In this document: positions 28,864 through 37,106 of the stretch, one piece after another
Layout: every line of letters begins with the position of its first letter
How positions within the stretch are numbered: position 1 is the first letter of the stretch
Program-made: the position numbers and the translations under genes
NCBI RefSeq assembly: GCF_026016445.1
Contig: NZ_CP096147.1
Span: 3,133,501-3,197,500, forward strand
Source of the DNA: Cognatishimia activa
GTDB lineage: Bacteria; Pseudomonadota; Alphaproteobacteria; Rhodobacterales; Rhodobacteraceae
Length of the DNA stretch: 64,000 nt
Direction of reading: 5' to 3'
Notes under the pieces: generated by a model
The model's input: the letters and a program-made list of their open reading frames with translations, nothing else
What the model was told of the DNA's origin: nothing
Database searches by the model: none

Positions 28864-29846
28864 GTAAGTATCAGGTTGTCGGCATCGGCAACGCCATCGT
28901 GGATGTAATCAGTCAATCTGACGATAGCTTCCTGGACCTGATGGGCATCCAGAAGGGGATCATGCAGCTCGTTGAAAAAGAGCGCGGTGAACTCCTCTAC
29001 GGCGCGATGACAAATCGCGTTCAGGCTCCGGGTGGTTCAGTTGCAAACACGCTCGCAGGTCTTGGTAATCTCGGATTGACCACCGCTTTCATCGGTCGTG
29101 TTAATGATGACGCGTTGGGCAAGTTCTATGCTCAGGAAATGGTCGCAGGGGGCACGGATTTCCCGAACGCGCCGGTTGCGGGCGGTGAGTTGCCAACATC
29201 TCGCTCCATGATTTTTGTATCACCAGATGGTGAGCGTTCGATGAACACCTACTTAGGTATATCGTCCGAGGTTGGACCAGAGGATGTGGCCGACGATGTC
29301 GCTGGCCAGGCGCTGATCCTGTTCCTTGAAGGCTACCTCTATGACAAACCTAAAGGCAAAGAGGCCTTCGAACGTGCTGCGGCTCTGTGTAAAGCGGGGG
29401 GCGGTAAAGCGGGCATCTCTTTGTCTGACCCATTCTGTGTGGATCGTCACCGCACTGACTTCCGTCGGTTGGTACGCGAACTCGACTATGTGATCGGGAA
29501 TGAACATGAGTGGAAATCGCTTTATGAAACCGATGATCTGGGCTTTGCGCTGGAAACCGCGGCATCGGAGTCCGGTTTAATTGTGTGCACCCGCTCAGGT
29601 CACGATGTGGTCCTAGTTCAAGGCGACGAGCGCGCCACAGTTCCCGTGAACGAAATAGTGCCTGTTGATGCGACGGGTGCCGGGGATCAGTTCGCGGCTG
29701 GCTTCCTTTACGGCTACGCAACTGGTCAAACGCTGGAGGTATCCGGGCGCATGGGCTGCATTGCAGCAGCAGAGGTCATCAGTCATTTCGGTGCCCGCCC
29801 GGAAACCGACCTTAAAGCGCTCTTTCGTAAAGAGGGGCTTCTCTGA
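28860..29846 (+). CDS. PfkB-family sugar kinase, adenosine kinase-like
   Basis: 328 residues of the ribokinase fold. The N-terminal substrate motif is 'APGGSVANTLAGLGNLG' and the C-terminal signature with catalytic Asp is 'VDATGAGDQFAAGFLYG'. Overall sequence ('GIGNAIVDVISQSDD' start) resembles alphaproteobacterial adenosine kinases that recycle adenosine to AMP. It overlaps nth by four bases (ATGA). Substrate not certain from sequence; other nucleosides or sugars are possible. Confidence 0.88.
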   Translation: MSKYQVVGIGNAIVDVISQSDDSFLDLMGIQKGIMQLVEKERGELLYGAMTNRVQAPGGSVANTLAGLGNLGLTTAFIGRVNDDALGKFYAQEMVAGGTDFPNAPVAGGELPTSRSMIFVSPDGERSMNTYLGISSEVGPEDVADDVAGQALILFLEGYLYDKPKGKEAFERAAALCKAGGGKAGISLSDPFCVDRHRTDFRRLVRELDYVIGNEHEWKSLYETDDLGFALETAASESGLIVCTRSGHDVVLVQGDERATVPVNEIVPVDATGAGDQFAAGFLYGYATGQTLEVSGRMGCIAAAEVISHFGARPETDLKALFRKEGLL

Positions 29847-29907
29847 CCGCAGTGGTAAAAGGAGAACTTTGTTTTAAGTATTTGAACCAAAAAAGAAGCA
29901 CAAAGTG

Positions 29908-29958
29908 CGCTCTTTTCAGGCCGGTCGAGCTGATGCCGATGCTTACCTGAAAAGAGCG
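29908..29958. repeat. 13-bp perfect inverted repeat downstream of the PfkB kinase
   Basis: CGCTCTTTTCAGG at 29908-29920 and CCTGAAAAGAGCG at 29946-29958 with a 25-base spacer. In RNA this is a strong hairpin followed by a pyrimidine-rich TCTTCTCTTT. It may end the nth-kinase transcript. The rest of the 245-base gap holds no gene. Confidence 0.6.
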
Positions 29959-30038
29959 TCTTCTCTTTGGACGGTCATCGGCTCCTCAGCCTGTGCCGCA
30001 GGCCTCAAATAGCAAAACAAGCTTAACAAACCCTTTTT

Positions 30039-30087
30039 CTTTTTGGCAGAAATACCTGGGGTGAGGCCGAAGGCCGAAGGGCAGCTC
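30039..30087 (+). repeat. Intergenic element: AT-rich box plus hairpin, copy 1
   Basis: A box CTTTTTGGCAGAAATAC at 30039-30055 followed by a GC-rich, self-complementary stretch (TGGGG ... AGGCCGAAGGCC ... CCCC). A second copy with 15 of 17 identical box positions follows the formate dehydrogenase gene. I recall similar boxes at many gene ends in Rhodobacterales genomes. Confidence 0.5.
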
Positions 30088-30091
30088 CCCC

Positions 30092-30910
30092 TTAGTCTCC
30101 GAGTTTTGCGTGAATCTCATCCAGATCTATCTCGCCAATCGGCAGCTTATTACCGGGATTGTCAGCATCGTATTTAAACAGCTCAAAGTCGCGTTTGTAG
30201 ATCTCATAAACCAAGTGCATCGACAGATCGTCGAAGTAGTCTTCGATCGGATGCGCGCGTTTTGGGCCATGGCCTTCTGATTCATTGAACCGTGGCACGT
30301 CAGCCAAATCGATGGCATGGGGCATCTCAATATTGTCGAGAACGCTTTGCATGCCTTCGTTAAATTGTTCGGTCCAGAAAATTTTGTTGTATCGACCACC
30401 ATTCACAATGAAAGTGGAGACATGTCCGGAACTTGCGGACCAGTGAATGTCCGGATCCATTGGGCGCCGCCAGCGGATGGTGTCGCGCGCAAATAGCAAA
30501 AAGCGACGGAAGCTTTTGATCTGGTCAAATTCCTCTTTACCATCGTCGCCGCCAACTTCGATGCCGTACTTCTGAATGAGCATCGGCACCAGATTTCCGC
30601 GATAGCGTCTTCCGTTGCGTTGAATGCCGCAGATTTTGTCGAAAAAGGAACTTAGAATGCGAGAATACGGGTTTCGTACACAGGTGAACGCATAGGTTTC
30701 ACCGCCGTGGACTACGTCACTGATCGAATTCTTGCTGCCGTCATGGGCCCACTTGTGCAGACCTTCCTTCGCATCATGAATATCGCCATCAAAATATTCG
30801 CCGTGATCGGTGTAATACATGATCTGGCCGATCGTCGAGCACGCGCATTTTGGAACGACGCGATAAACGACGCTCTGACTTTCTGTCATCCAGGTGCCCG
30901 GGAATCCCAT
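30092..30910 (-). CDS. Sulfotransferase family 2 protein
   Basis: 272 residues. The 5'-phosphosulfate loop for PAPS is 'RVVPKCACSTIGQIM' (about residues 17-31), and the 3'-phosphate site is 'FTCVRNPYSRILSSFFDKI' (about 74-92), both typical of membrane-associated carbohydrate sulfotransferases (Sulfotransfer_2). There is no signal peptide or membrane segment, so it appears cytosolic. It would transfer sulfate to a glycan or similar hydroxyl. It is divergent from a Core-2/I-branching glycosyltransferase across 148 bases, which suggests that both act on the same surface polysaccharide (inference). Confidence 0.85.
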   Translation of the reverse strand: MGFPGTWMTESQSVVYRVVPKCACSTIGQIMYYTDHGEYFDGDIHDAKEGLHKWAHDGSKNSISDVVHGGETYAFTCVRNPYSRILSSFFDKICGIQRNGRRYRGNLVPMLIQKYGIEVGGDDGKEEFDQIKSFRRFLLFARDTIRWRRPMDPDIHWSASSGHVSTFIVNGGRYNKIFWTEQFNEGMQSVLDNIEMPHAIDLADVPRFNESEGHGPKRAHPIEDYFDDLSMHLVYEIYKRDFELFKYDADNPGNKLPIGEIDLDEIHAKLGD

Positions 30911-31058
30911 ATTCTATGCCTCCGGTTATCGGCAGCTTAAATTCTTCAAGCCACACACTTATTTAATCTTTAAAAAACCAAATTATCGCGGTTTATTCAA
31001 TCTATGTTCACCTGTAATAGGTAAACAATCGGGTTAAAGTAGGGTTACAGTTTCCGCA

Positions 31059-32636
31059 ATGGCAAAGATCGCATTTATCCTTCTCTGCCATAAAGATCCC
31101 GAAGCGATTATCCAGCAAGCGCAACGCTTGACGGCCACTGGCGATTGCATGGCGATCCACTTCGATGCCAGCGCCAAACCCGAATATTTTCAGCAAATTC
31201 AAGAGGCTCTGGGCGATAATCCTAATGTGACTTTCGCCACCAAACGCATCAAATGTGGTTGGGGAGAGTGGTCTTTAGTGCAGGCGACGCTTTATGCCAT
31301 CGAGGCTGCGTTGCGTGATTTTCCGCGTGCGACGCATTTTTACATGCTCTCAGGCGATTGCATGGCGATTAAGACTTCGGAATTCGTGCACGACTATCTG
31401 GATGATCACGATTGCGACTTCATCGAGAGTTTTGATTTCTTCGAAAGCGACTGGATCAAGACCGGCATGAAAGCCGAGAGGCTGATCTATCGTCACTTCT
31501 TCAATGAACGTGTGAACAAGAAACTGTTCTACGCTTCGTTTAATTTGCAAAAGCGGCTTGGATTATCGCGCTCCATTCCAAATGACATCCAAGTTCAGAT
31601 TGGCAGCCAATGGTGGTGTCTGCGGCGACCAACGATGGAAGCCGTTATGGAGATGGTCAAATCGCGTCGTGATGTTGTTCGGTTTTTCAAAACTACCTGG
31701 ATCCCGGATGAAACATTCTTTCAAACCATCGTCCGCCACCTGATCCCGGGTGATGAGATCAACTCCCGCACGCTTACATTTCTGATGTTTACCGACTATG
31801 GGATGCCGTTGGTTTTTTATAATGACCACTATGACCTGCTTCTGAATCAGGATTACCTCTTCGCCCGTAAGATCAGCCCGGAAGCAGTCGAGCTAAAAGA
31901 ACGGCTTGGGAAACTCTACGCCGCAGAGGGTGTAGAATTTAAGATATCAGGCGAGGGCCCGAGCCTTTTCAAATTTGTAACGGGTCGTGGTCGCGTTGGA
32001 CGTCGCTTTGCAAATCGGTTCTGGGAGACAGAAGCGACGCTGGGTCGCGAGCGTGAACTCATGATCTTGGTCTGTAAGAAATGGCATGTGGCTAAGCGGC
32101 TGCTTGCGAAGATCAAACAAGAAACCAATATACCAGCTATTGACTATCTCTTTCAGGAAGAAGACACGGATCTGCCTGATCTGGGTGGAATTCAATCCAC
32201 CATCGAAAAGCGAACACGTCACCGGCGCGCACTGATCCGAATGTTATTTGATTACTTCCAGACAAATCGGATGATCATTTGTATGGATCCCGGTTCACTG
32301 GACCTTTTGCATGATTTCTACAGTGATCGATCTACGACACGGGCGCTGGAGGTTCAGTGCAGTTATTCTGAAGAATATCTGAAGGGGCATGCAAGTAGAA
32401 TTGGGTTGGCTGGGGAGCAAACGCCTCAGGAAACATTCAATCGCATCTTACCTACAATCAAACGTGATATTGAAGACGAAAGCGACGCTATTCGCGACGC
32501 AGACTTTGAAAATTACGAGCGCATTCGTGAGGTTGATGAGATCGGCGACTTCCTGAAACCGGTCATGAATTTCCTCACAGTCAGCGAAGACAAGGCGCGG
32601 GAAATTGCAACAACGCCGCATCTATTTGCGGACTAG
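31059..32636 (+). CDS. Core-2/I-branching beta-1,6-N-acetylglucosaminyltransferase-like protein with C-terminal DUF5928-type domain
   Basis: 525 residues. The N-terminal 290 residues match the GT14 branching-enzyme family: 'IAFILLCHKDPEAI', 'CGWGEWSLVQATLYAIEAAL', 'FYMLSGDCMAI', 'GSQWWCLRR' and 'WIPDETFFQTIV'. The remaining 230 residues are a separate region with 'LILVCKKWHVAKRL'-like and 'RMIICMDPGSLDLLHDFY' stretches, recalled as the DUF5928 extension of Rhodobacterales homologues. No signal peptide. It likely adds a sugar branch to a surface glycan; donor and acceptor unknown. Paired with the divergent sulfotransferase gene. Confidence 0.85.
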   Translation: MAKIAFILLCHKDPEAIIQQAQRLTATGDCMAIHFDASAKPEYFQQIQEALGDNPNVTFATKRIKCGWGEWSLVQATLYAIEAALRDFPRATHFYMLSGDCMAIKTSEFVHDYLDDHDCDFIESFDFFESDWIKTGMKAERLIYRHFFNERVNKKLFYASFNLQKRLGLSRSIPNDIQVQIGSQWWCLRRPTMEAVMEMVKSRRDVVRFFKTTWIPDETFFQTIVRHLIPGDEINSRTLTFLMFTDYGMPLVFYNDHYDLLLNQDYLFARKISPEAVELKERLGKLYAAEGVEFKISGEGPSLFKFVTGRGRVGRRFANRFWETEATLGRERELMILVCKKWHVAKRLLAKIKQETNIPAIDYLFQEEDTDLPDLGGIQSTIEKRTRHRRALIRMLFDYFQTNRMIICMDPGSLDLLHDFYSDRSTTRALEVQCSYSEEYLKGHASRIGLAGEQTPQETFNRILPTIKRDIEDESDAIRDADFENYERIREVDEIGDFLKPVMNFLTVSEDKAREIATTPHLFAD

Positions 32637-32710
32637 GACACGACCCTTGCTCCGTTGAAGGCTTTCACGCATATTCCGCGATATGACAAAGCCGACGAGG
32701 GGACACAGCC

Positions 32711-32896
32711 ATGTCAATTGATGCACCTGAGACAAAGATCGTCGACAACTATCGCATTTCCTGCGATGGCGGTGAGGGCGCGTTGGGGCACCCACGCGTT
32801 TGGCTGAGTATCCCGCGAGACACTGGCGTTGTGGAATGCGGATATTGTGACTGCAAATACATCCACAAAGACTTTGTCAAAGAGGACGCGGCTTAA
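32711..32896 (+). CDS. CHCC-type zinc-finger protein (NDUFS6-like)
   Basis: 61 residues. The metal ligands are in 'ISCDGG', 'GHPRVWL' and 'ECGYCDCKY', the Cys-His-Cys-Cys pattern of the small zinc protein related to complex I subunit NDUFS6. In alphaproteobacteria it is often a separate gene, far from the nuo operon, as here. A GGGGAC box precedes the ATG. A role in complex I assembly is known for the mitochondrial protein and inferred here. Confidence 0.88.
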   Translation: MSIDAPETKIVDNYRISCDGGEGALGHPRVWLSIPRDTGVVECGYCDCKYIHKDFVKEDAA

Positions 32897-32926
32897 ACAC
32901 TAGAGGCGTCTCTTTGCGCGCTTACT

Positions 32927-33586
32927 CTAGATAAAGGTCTTGGCTTCGTGACGATCGGGTGTGTCCAAATGCGGCACAGCGTTGAATTGAGTGATATGTC
33001 GGCGTCCTGCGATAGGTTGCCAAGTATGCACCGACGTATTGAGCGTTGCCAAACAAGTTTGCGTCCAGGATTGAAGATCAAAACCGAGGCTGTGTCGGAT
33101 TGCGGTGCTGATGAAGCCCCCTGACGTGACGATCAAGGCAGGCCCGTCACCAGCTGCAATGTGATCCATAACTTCAGTGACGCGATTGAAGAAAGAAGCA
33201 TAAGATTCGCTGACATCCTCCAAAATATTGCTTTCCCATTTTTCGAGTAGTTCACACAGCAGAACTGCAAACTCTTCCTGAGTTTGCGGGTTCACCGCAC
33301 CAAACTGGCGCTCGTAGGCCGCTCGTAGCGAATAATACGGGAATTCATTCAAGCGGGCATCTTCGACCACTTCGCCAAATCGCGCTGCTCCGAGGCTTTC
33401 CGCTGTCTGTAAGTGGCGTTTGAGAGTGCCGCTGTAAACTCTTGCAAACTCTTGACCTGCTTGGATAAAATGCTCACCCAGCCACCTTGCCTGCTGATGG
33501 CCGAGTTCTGAAAGTTGGTCATAGCCCGCTTCATCCGTGGCATGGGTATTAGCCTGTCCGTGGCGGATTAGGGTCATATGGGTCAT
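32927..33586 (-). CDS. Histidine phosphatase family protein
   Basis: 219 residues. The phosphoacceptor His is in 'MTLIRHGQANTHA', followed by 'SELGHQQARWLGEHF' and 'YSGTLKRHLQTAESLGAAR'; the second catalytic His is in the 'LIVTSGGFI' region, where the usual 'VSHGG' reads 'TSGG', so the second His is not in its normal place. Members act on phosphosugars, phosphoproteins or nucleotides; the substrate is unknown. An AGGAG box precedes the ATG. Confidence 0.85.
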   Translation of the reverse strand: MTHMTLIRHGQANTHATDEAGYDQLSELGHQQARWLGEHFIQAGQEFARVYSGTLKRHLQTAESLGAARFGEVVEDARLNEFPYYSLRAAYERQFGAVNPQTQEEFAVLLCELLEKWESNILEDVSESYASFFNRVTEVMDHIAAGDGPALIVTSGGFISTAIRHSLGFDLQSWTQTCLATLNTSVHTWQPIAGRRHITQFNAVPHLDTPDRHEAKTFI

Positions 33587-33777
33587 ATCGCGCTCCTATT
33601 GAGTTTTCAGTATTCGCCTCGGCGCGTATCGAAAAGGGGAAATTTGTGGTCGGATAATTTTGTCCGCGATCGGAAATTTGTGACACTGAATTGGGGCTGC
33701 TTGGCGCGAAATGCGCTTTTGGCGTCGCGAAAGAAACCTTTGCGTCAATGCGGGATGCGGTAGATTGAAGGTCAACG

Positions 33778-36564
33778 ATGGAGTCTTCGATGTCCGAGCA
33801 AGTCACATTCACTCTGGATGGCCAGCAAGTGACCGCCGAAAAAGGCGAAACAATTTGGGAAGTTGCCAATGGTCGGGTGCTGGTGATTCCGCACCTCTGC
33901 CACAAACCAGCACCAGGGTATCGCCCAGACGGCAATTGCCGCGCCTGTATGGTTGAAATTGAAGGCGAACGCACTTTGGCAGCCTCCTGTATTCGCGAAC
34001 CATCCGAAGGCATGGTTGTGACAACCAACTCTGCCCGCGCTGAAACCGCTCGCAAGATGGTGGTCGAGATGCTCGTGACCGACCAGCCAGAACGTGAAGA
34101 AGCACACGACAAATCCAGCCACCTTTGGGATATGGCGGATTTGAACGGCGTGTCTGAAAGCCGTTTCCCCAAAATGGAAGAAGGCCGCATACCGCTCCTT
34201 GACGACAGCCACGTTGCGATGAAAGTCAATCTGGACGCCTGTATTTCCTGCAGCCTTTGCGTTCAGGCCTGCCGTGAAGTTCAGGTGAACGACGTGATCG
34301 GAATGGCTGGCCGTGGCCATGACGCCTATCCAACCTTTGACATCGCTGATCCAATGGGTGCCTCCACCTGTGTGGCTTGCGGCGAATGTGTTCAGGCCTG
34401 CCCAACCGGCGCTTTGATGCCAGCGGCTGTGGTTGATGAAAACCAAGTCGGCGATAGCGCTGATTTTGACAGCGAAACCGAAAGCGTCTGCCCGTTCTGT
34501 GGCGTTGGCTGCAAAGTCAGCCTGAAGGTCAAAGACGGCAAGGTGAAATACGTAGAGGGCATCAACGGTCCAGCAAACGAAGGCCGCCTGTGTGTTAAAG
34601 GTCGCTTTGGCTTTGACTACATTCACCACCCGCACCGTCTGACCAAACCTCTGATCCGCCGCGATGATGCGCCAGCCAAAGGCCTGAACGTCGATCCGGG
34701 TGATCTGTCTACGCACTTCCGTGAAGCGACTTGGGAAGAGGCATTGGATCTGGCCGGCAAACGGCTCGTTGAGCTGCGCGATCAGGATCCGAAATCCGTT
34801 GCGGGCTTTGGTTCTGCGAAATGCACCAACGAAGAGGCCTACCTTTTCCAAAAGTTCATCCGTCAGGGGTTCAAACACAACAACGTCGACCACTGTACAC
34901 GGCTGTGCCATGCTTCATCTGTCTCTGCGCTGATCGAAAACGTTGGGTCTGGTGCTGTTACAGCAACCTTCAACGAGATCGAAAACGCGGATGTGGCGAT
35001 CATCATCGGTGCGAACCCAATTGAAAACCACCCGGTTGCGGCGACCTATTTCAAACAGTTCACCAAACGTGGCGGAAAGCTGATCGTCATGGACCCACGT
35101 GGCGTGGGCATGCGTCGCTTCGCGGCTGAAATGCTGCAATTCCGTCCGGGTGCTGACGTCTCGCTGCTGAACGCGATCATGAACGTGATCGTCGAAGAAG
35201 AGCTTTATGACAGCCAGTATATCCATCGCTGGACTGAAAACTGGGAAGCTGAAAAGGAACACCTGAAGGCCTTCAGTCCTGAAAAGATGACCGAAATCTG
35301 CGGCATCGAACCTGATCAAATTCGCCGAGTGGCGCGCATGTTTGCAAAAGCAAACGCTGGTCTGATCTTCTGGGGTATGGGTGTGTCTCAGCACATCCAC
35401 GGGACGGACAACTCGCGCTGCCTGATCTCGTTGGCGCTTATGACCGGCAACGTGGGTAAACCGGGCGCGGGTCTGCATCCGCTGCGTGGCCAGAACAACG
35501 TTCAAGGTGCGTCTGATGCAGGCCTGATCCCAATGTTCCTGCCTGACTATCAGACAGTTACGAGTGATGATGTACGTAAGAGCTTCACTGATGTCTGGGG
35601 CGGTGGTGATTTTTCAGACGAGAAAGGTCTGACCGTCACCGAAATCGTGGACCAAGCCTACGCCGGCAATATCAAAGGCATGTATATTCAGGGTGAAAAC
35701 CCGGCAATGTCAGACCCTGATGTTGATCACGCTCGCGACGCTTTTGCAAAGCTTGAGTTTATGGTTGTGCAAGACATCTTCCTGACCGAAACCGCAAACT
35801 TTGCAGACATCATTTTGCCAGCCTCTGCGCTTTATGAAAAGAACGGCACTGTCAGTAACACCAACCGTCAGGTTCAGCGTGTGCGTCCCGCGGTTGCCCC
35901 TCCGGGTGAGGCGCGTGAGGACTGGTCGATCACCGTTGATCTGGCAAAACGCATTGGCCTGCCTTGGGACTACAAGGACGTTTCCGAAGTCTTTGCCGAG
36001 ATGAAGCTCAATATGAAGAGCCTCGACAATATCACCTGGGATCGTCTGAAGACTGAAACAGTGACTTATCCGTCGCTCAATGAGACCGATCCGGGTCAGC
36101 CAATTGTGTTTGGTGATGGCTTCCCACGTCCAGATGGCCGCGCGCGCTTTACACCTGCGTCTGTCATCCCACCGGATGAGGCACCGGATGCCGAATACCC
36201 GATGATCATGACCACTGGCCGCCAGCTGGAGCATTGGCACACTGGGTCGATGACCCGTCGTTCCATGGTGCTGGACAGTGTCGAGCCAGAGGCTAACTGC
36301 TCGCTGAACCCGCGTACGCTTAAGATGATGGGTATCGAACCCGGTGACATGATCCGTCTGACCACACGCCGTGGATCGATTGAGATCATGGCACGTGCGG
36401 ACCGCGCGATTGCGCAGGATATGGTCTTTGTACCCTTTGCTTATGTGGAAGCTGCGGCAAACGTGCTCACCAACTCTGCCATCGATCCTTATGGTAAGAT
36501 CCCAGAGTTCAAATTCTCTGCCGTACGCGTTGAGAAAATCGAAGCGCAGGTGGCCGCCGAATAG
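33778..36564 (+). CDS. Formate dehydrogenase alpha subunit (Mo-bis-MGD, Fe-S)
   Basis: 928 residues. The N-terminus is a 2Fe-2S ferredoxin domain (Cys in 'CHKPAPGYRPDGNCRACM'), then the His-Cys cluster segment, two 4Fe-4S motifs ('CISCSLCVQAC', 'CVACGECVQACPTGAL'), and the molybdopterin domain opening with 'CPFCGVGC'. The active-site segment 'NVDHCTRLCHASSVSAL' has Cys (about residue 373) where some enzymes use selenocysteine. It oxidises formate to CO2. NAD-linked enzymes need beta and gamma subunits and FdhD/FdsC-type maturation, none of which is nearby, so partners must be encoded elsewhere. A GAAGG box supports the ATG at 33778. Confidence 0.9.
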   Translation: MESSMSEQVTFTLDGQQVTAEKGETIWEVANGRVLVIPHLCHKPAPGYRPDGNCRACMVEIEGERTLAASCIREPSEGMVVTTNSARAETARKMVVEMLVTDQPEREEAHDKSSHLWDMADLNGVSESRFPKMEEGRIPLLDDSHVAMKVNLDACISCSLCVQACREVQVNDVIGMAGRGHDAYPTFDIADPMGASTCVACGECVQACPTGALMPAAVVDENQVGDSADFDSETESVCPFCGVGCKVSLKVKDGKVKYVEGINGPANEGRLCVKGRFGFDYIHHPHRLTKPLIRRDDAPAKGLNVDPGDLSTHFREATWEEALDLAGKRLVELRDQDPKSVAGFGSAKCTNEEAYLFQKFIRQGFKHNNVDHCTRLCHASSVSALIENVGSGAVTATFNEIENADVAIIIGANPIENHPVAATYFKQFTKRGGKLIVMDPRGVGMRRFAAEMLQFRPGADVSLLNAIMNVIVEEELYDSQYIHRWTENWEAEKEHLKAFSPEKMTEICGIEPDQIRRVARMFAKANAGLIFWGMGVSQHIHGTDNSRCLISLALMTGNVGKPGAGLHPLRGQNNVQGASDAGLIPMFLPDYQTVTSDDVRKSFTDVWGGGDFSDEKGLTVTEIVDQAYAGNIKGMYIQGENPAMSDPDVDHARDAFAKLEFMVVQDIFLTETANFADIILPASALYEKNGTVSNTNRQVQRVRPAVAPPGEAREDWSITVDLAKRIGLPWDYKDVSEVFAEMKLNMKSLDNITWDRLKTETVTYPSLNETDPGQPIVFGDGFPRPDGRARFTPASVIPPDEAPDAEYPMIMTTGRQLEHWHTGSMTRRSMVLDSVEPEANCSLNPRTLKMMGIEPGDMIRLTTRRGSIEIMARADRAIAQDMVFVPFAYVEAAANVLTNSAIDPYGKIPEFKFSAVRVEKIEAQVAAE

Positions 36565-36578
36565 TCGGCTACCTTCTT

Positions 36579-36633
36579 CTTTTTGTCAAAAATACTTCCG
36601 CCGGAGGCATCTGAGATGTCCTCCTGCGGTGAG
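36579..36633 (+). repeat. Intergenic element: AT-rich box plus hairpin, copy 2
   Basis: CTTTTTGTCAAAAATAC at 36579-36595 directly after the formate dehydrogenase stop, followed by a stem GGAGG-ATC / GAT-CCTCC at about 36603-36624. Matches the element near 30039. Confidence 0.5.
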
Positions 36634-36635
36634 GC

Positions 36636-36884
36636 TTATATGACGGCCAAAGCCCGGTCCAATCGCGCATATCCACGGCGTTGCGCGCGTCGACGGCGTC
36701 GATCAGCCTCTAAGGATGCTTCTCGGAGATTGGTAAATGTCGCTCGGGTTTCGCGCGCCTTACCACCGGCGATGCCCCATTCAGACATGACAGCGATATT
36801 GTCGAAGAGGTCGTATGCGATTTCGACCCTATAAAACCTAGGTCGGCGCGCCTTGCGCTGGCGATAAAGCAAACAAATGGCCAT
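36636..36884 (-). CDS. Stand-alone WGR domain protein
   Basis: 82 residues from the ATG at 36884; an earlier start at 36974 would add a tail without similarity. The core 'FYRVEIAYDLFDNIAVMSEW' followed by 'GIAGGKARETRATFTN' fits the WGR domain (named for Trp-Gly-Arg; here Trp-Gly-Ile), known from PARPs and bacterial MolR proteins, where it contacts nucleic acid. The C-terminal 25 residues are very basic ('EADRRRRRAQRRGYAR'). A small DNA- or RNA-binding protein is likely; its task is unknown. Confidence 0.75.
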   Translation of the reverse strand: MAICLLYRQRKARRPRFYRVEIAYDLFDNIAVMSEWGIAGGKARETRATFTNLREASLEADRRRRRAQRRGYARLDRALAVI

Positions 36885-37106
36885 GTGTCGCCTGTAACCC
36901 CCTTTTAACCCCACCCCATAGCTACCGCGCCCGAATCGTCGAATCAAGAGTCCGCGATGCCAGGGCTCGTACAAAGAACTGTCGGGAGCGATTGGGAAGC
37001 CGCTTATTTGTAGGGCGAATCCCTTGATGTGAGGGGCATCGTACTTAGGTAATAAAAAATTTTCGCAGGCGCCAAACGAGACCTGCTTATGTGCTTGGAG
37101 AAGCCT

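Noticed and set aside
34894..34896. Selenocysteine in formate dehydrogenase
   Set aside because: The codon at the active site is TGT (Cys), so no UGA recoding is needed.
33772..34911. A 379-residue open frame on the minus strand
   Set aside because: It is antisense to the formate dehydrogenase gene, and its product (rich in Phe, His and Asn) resembles a mirror of that codon usage, not a protein family.
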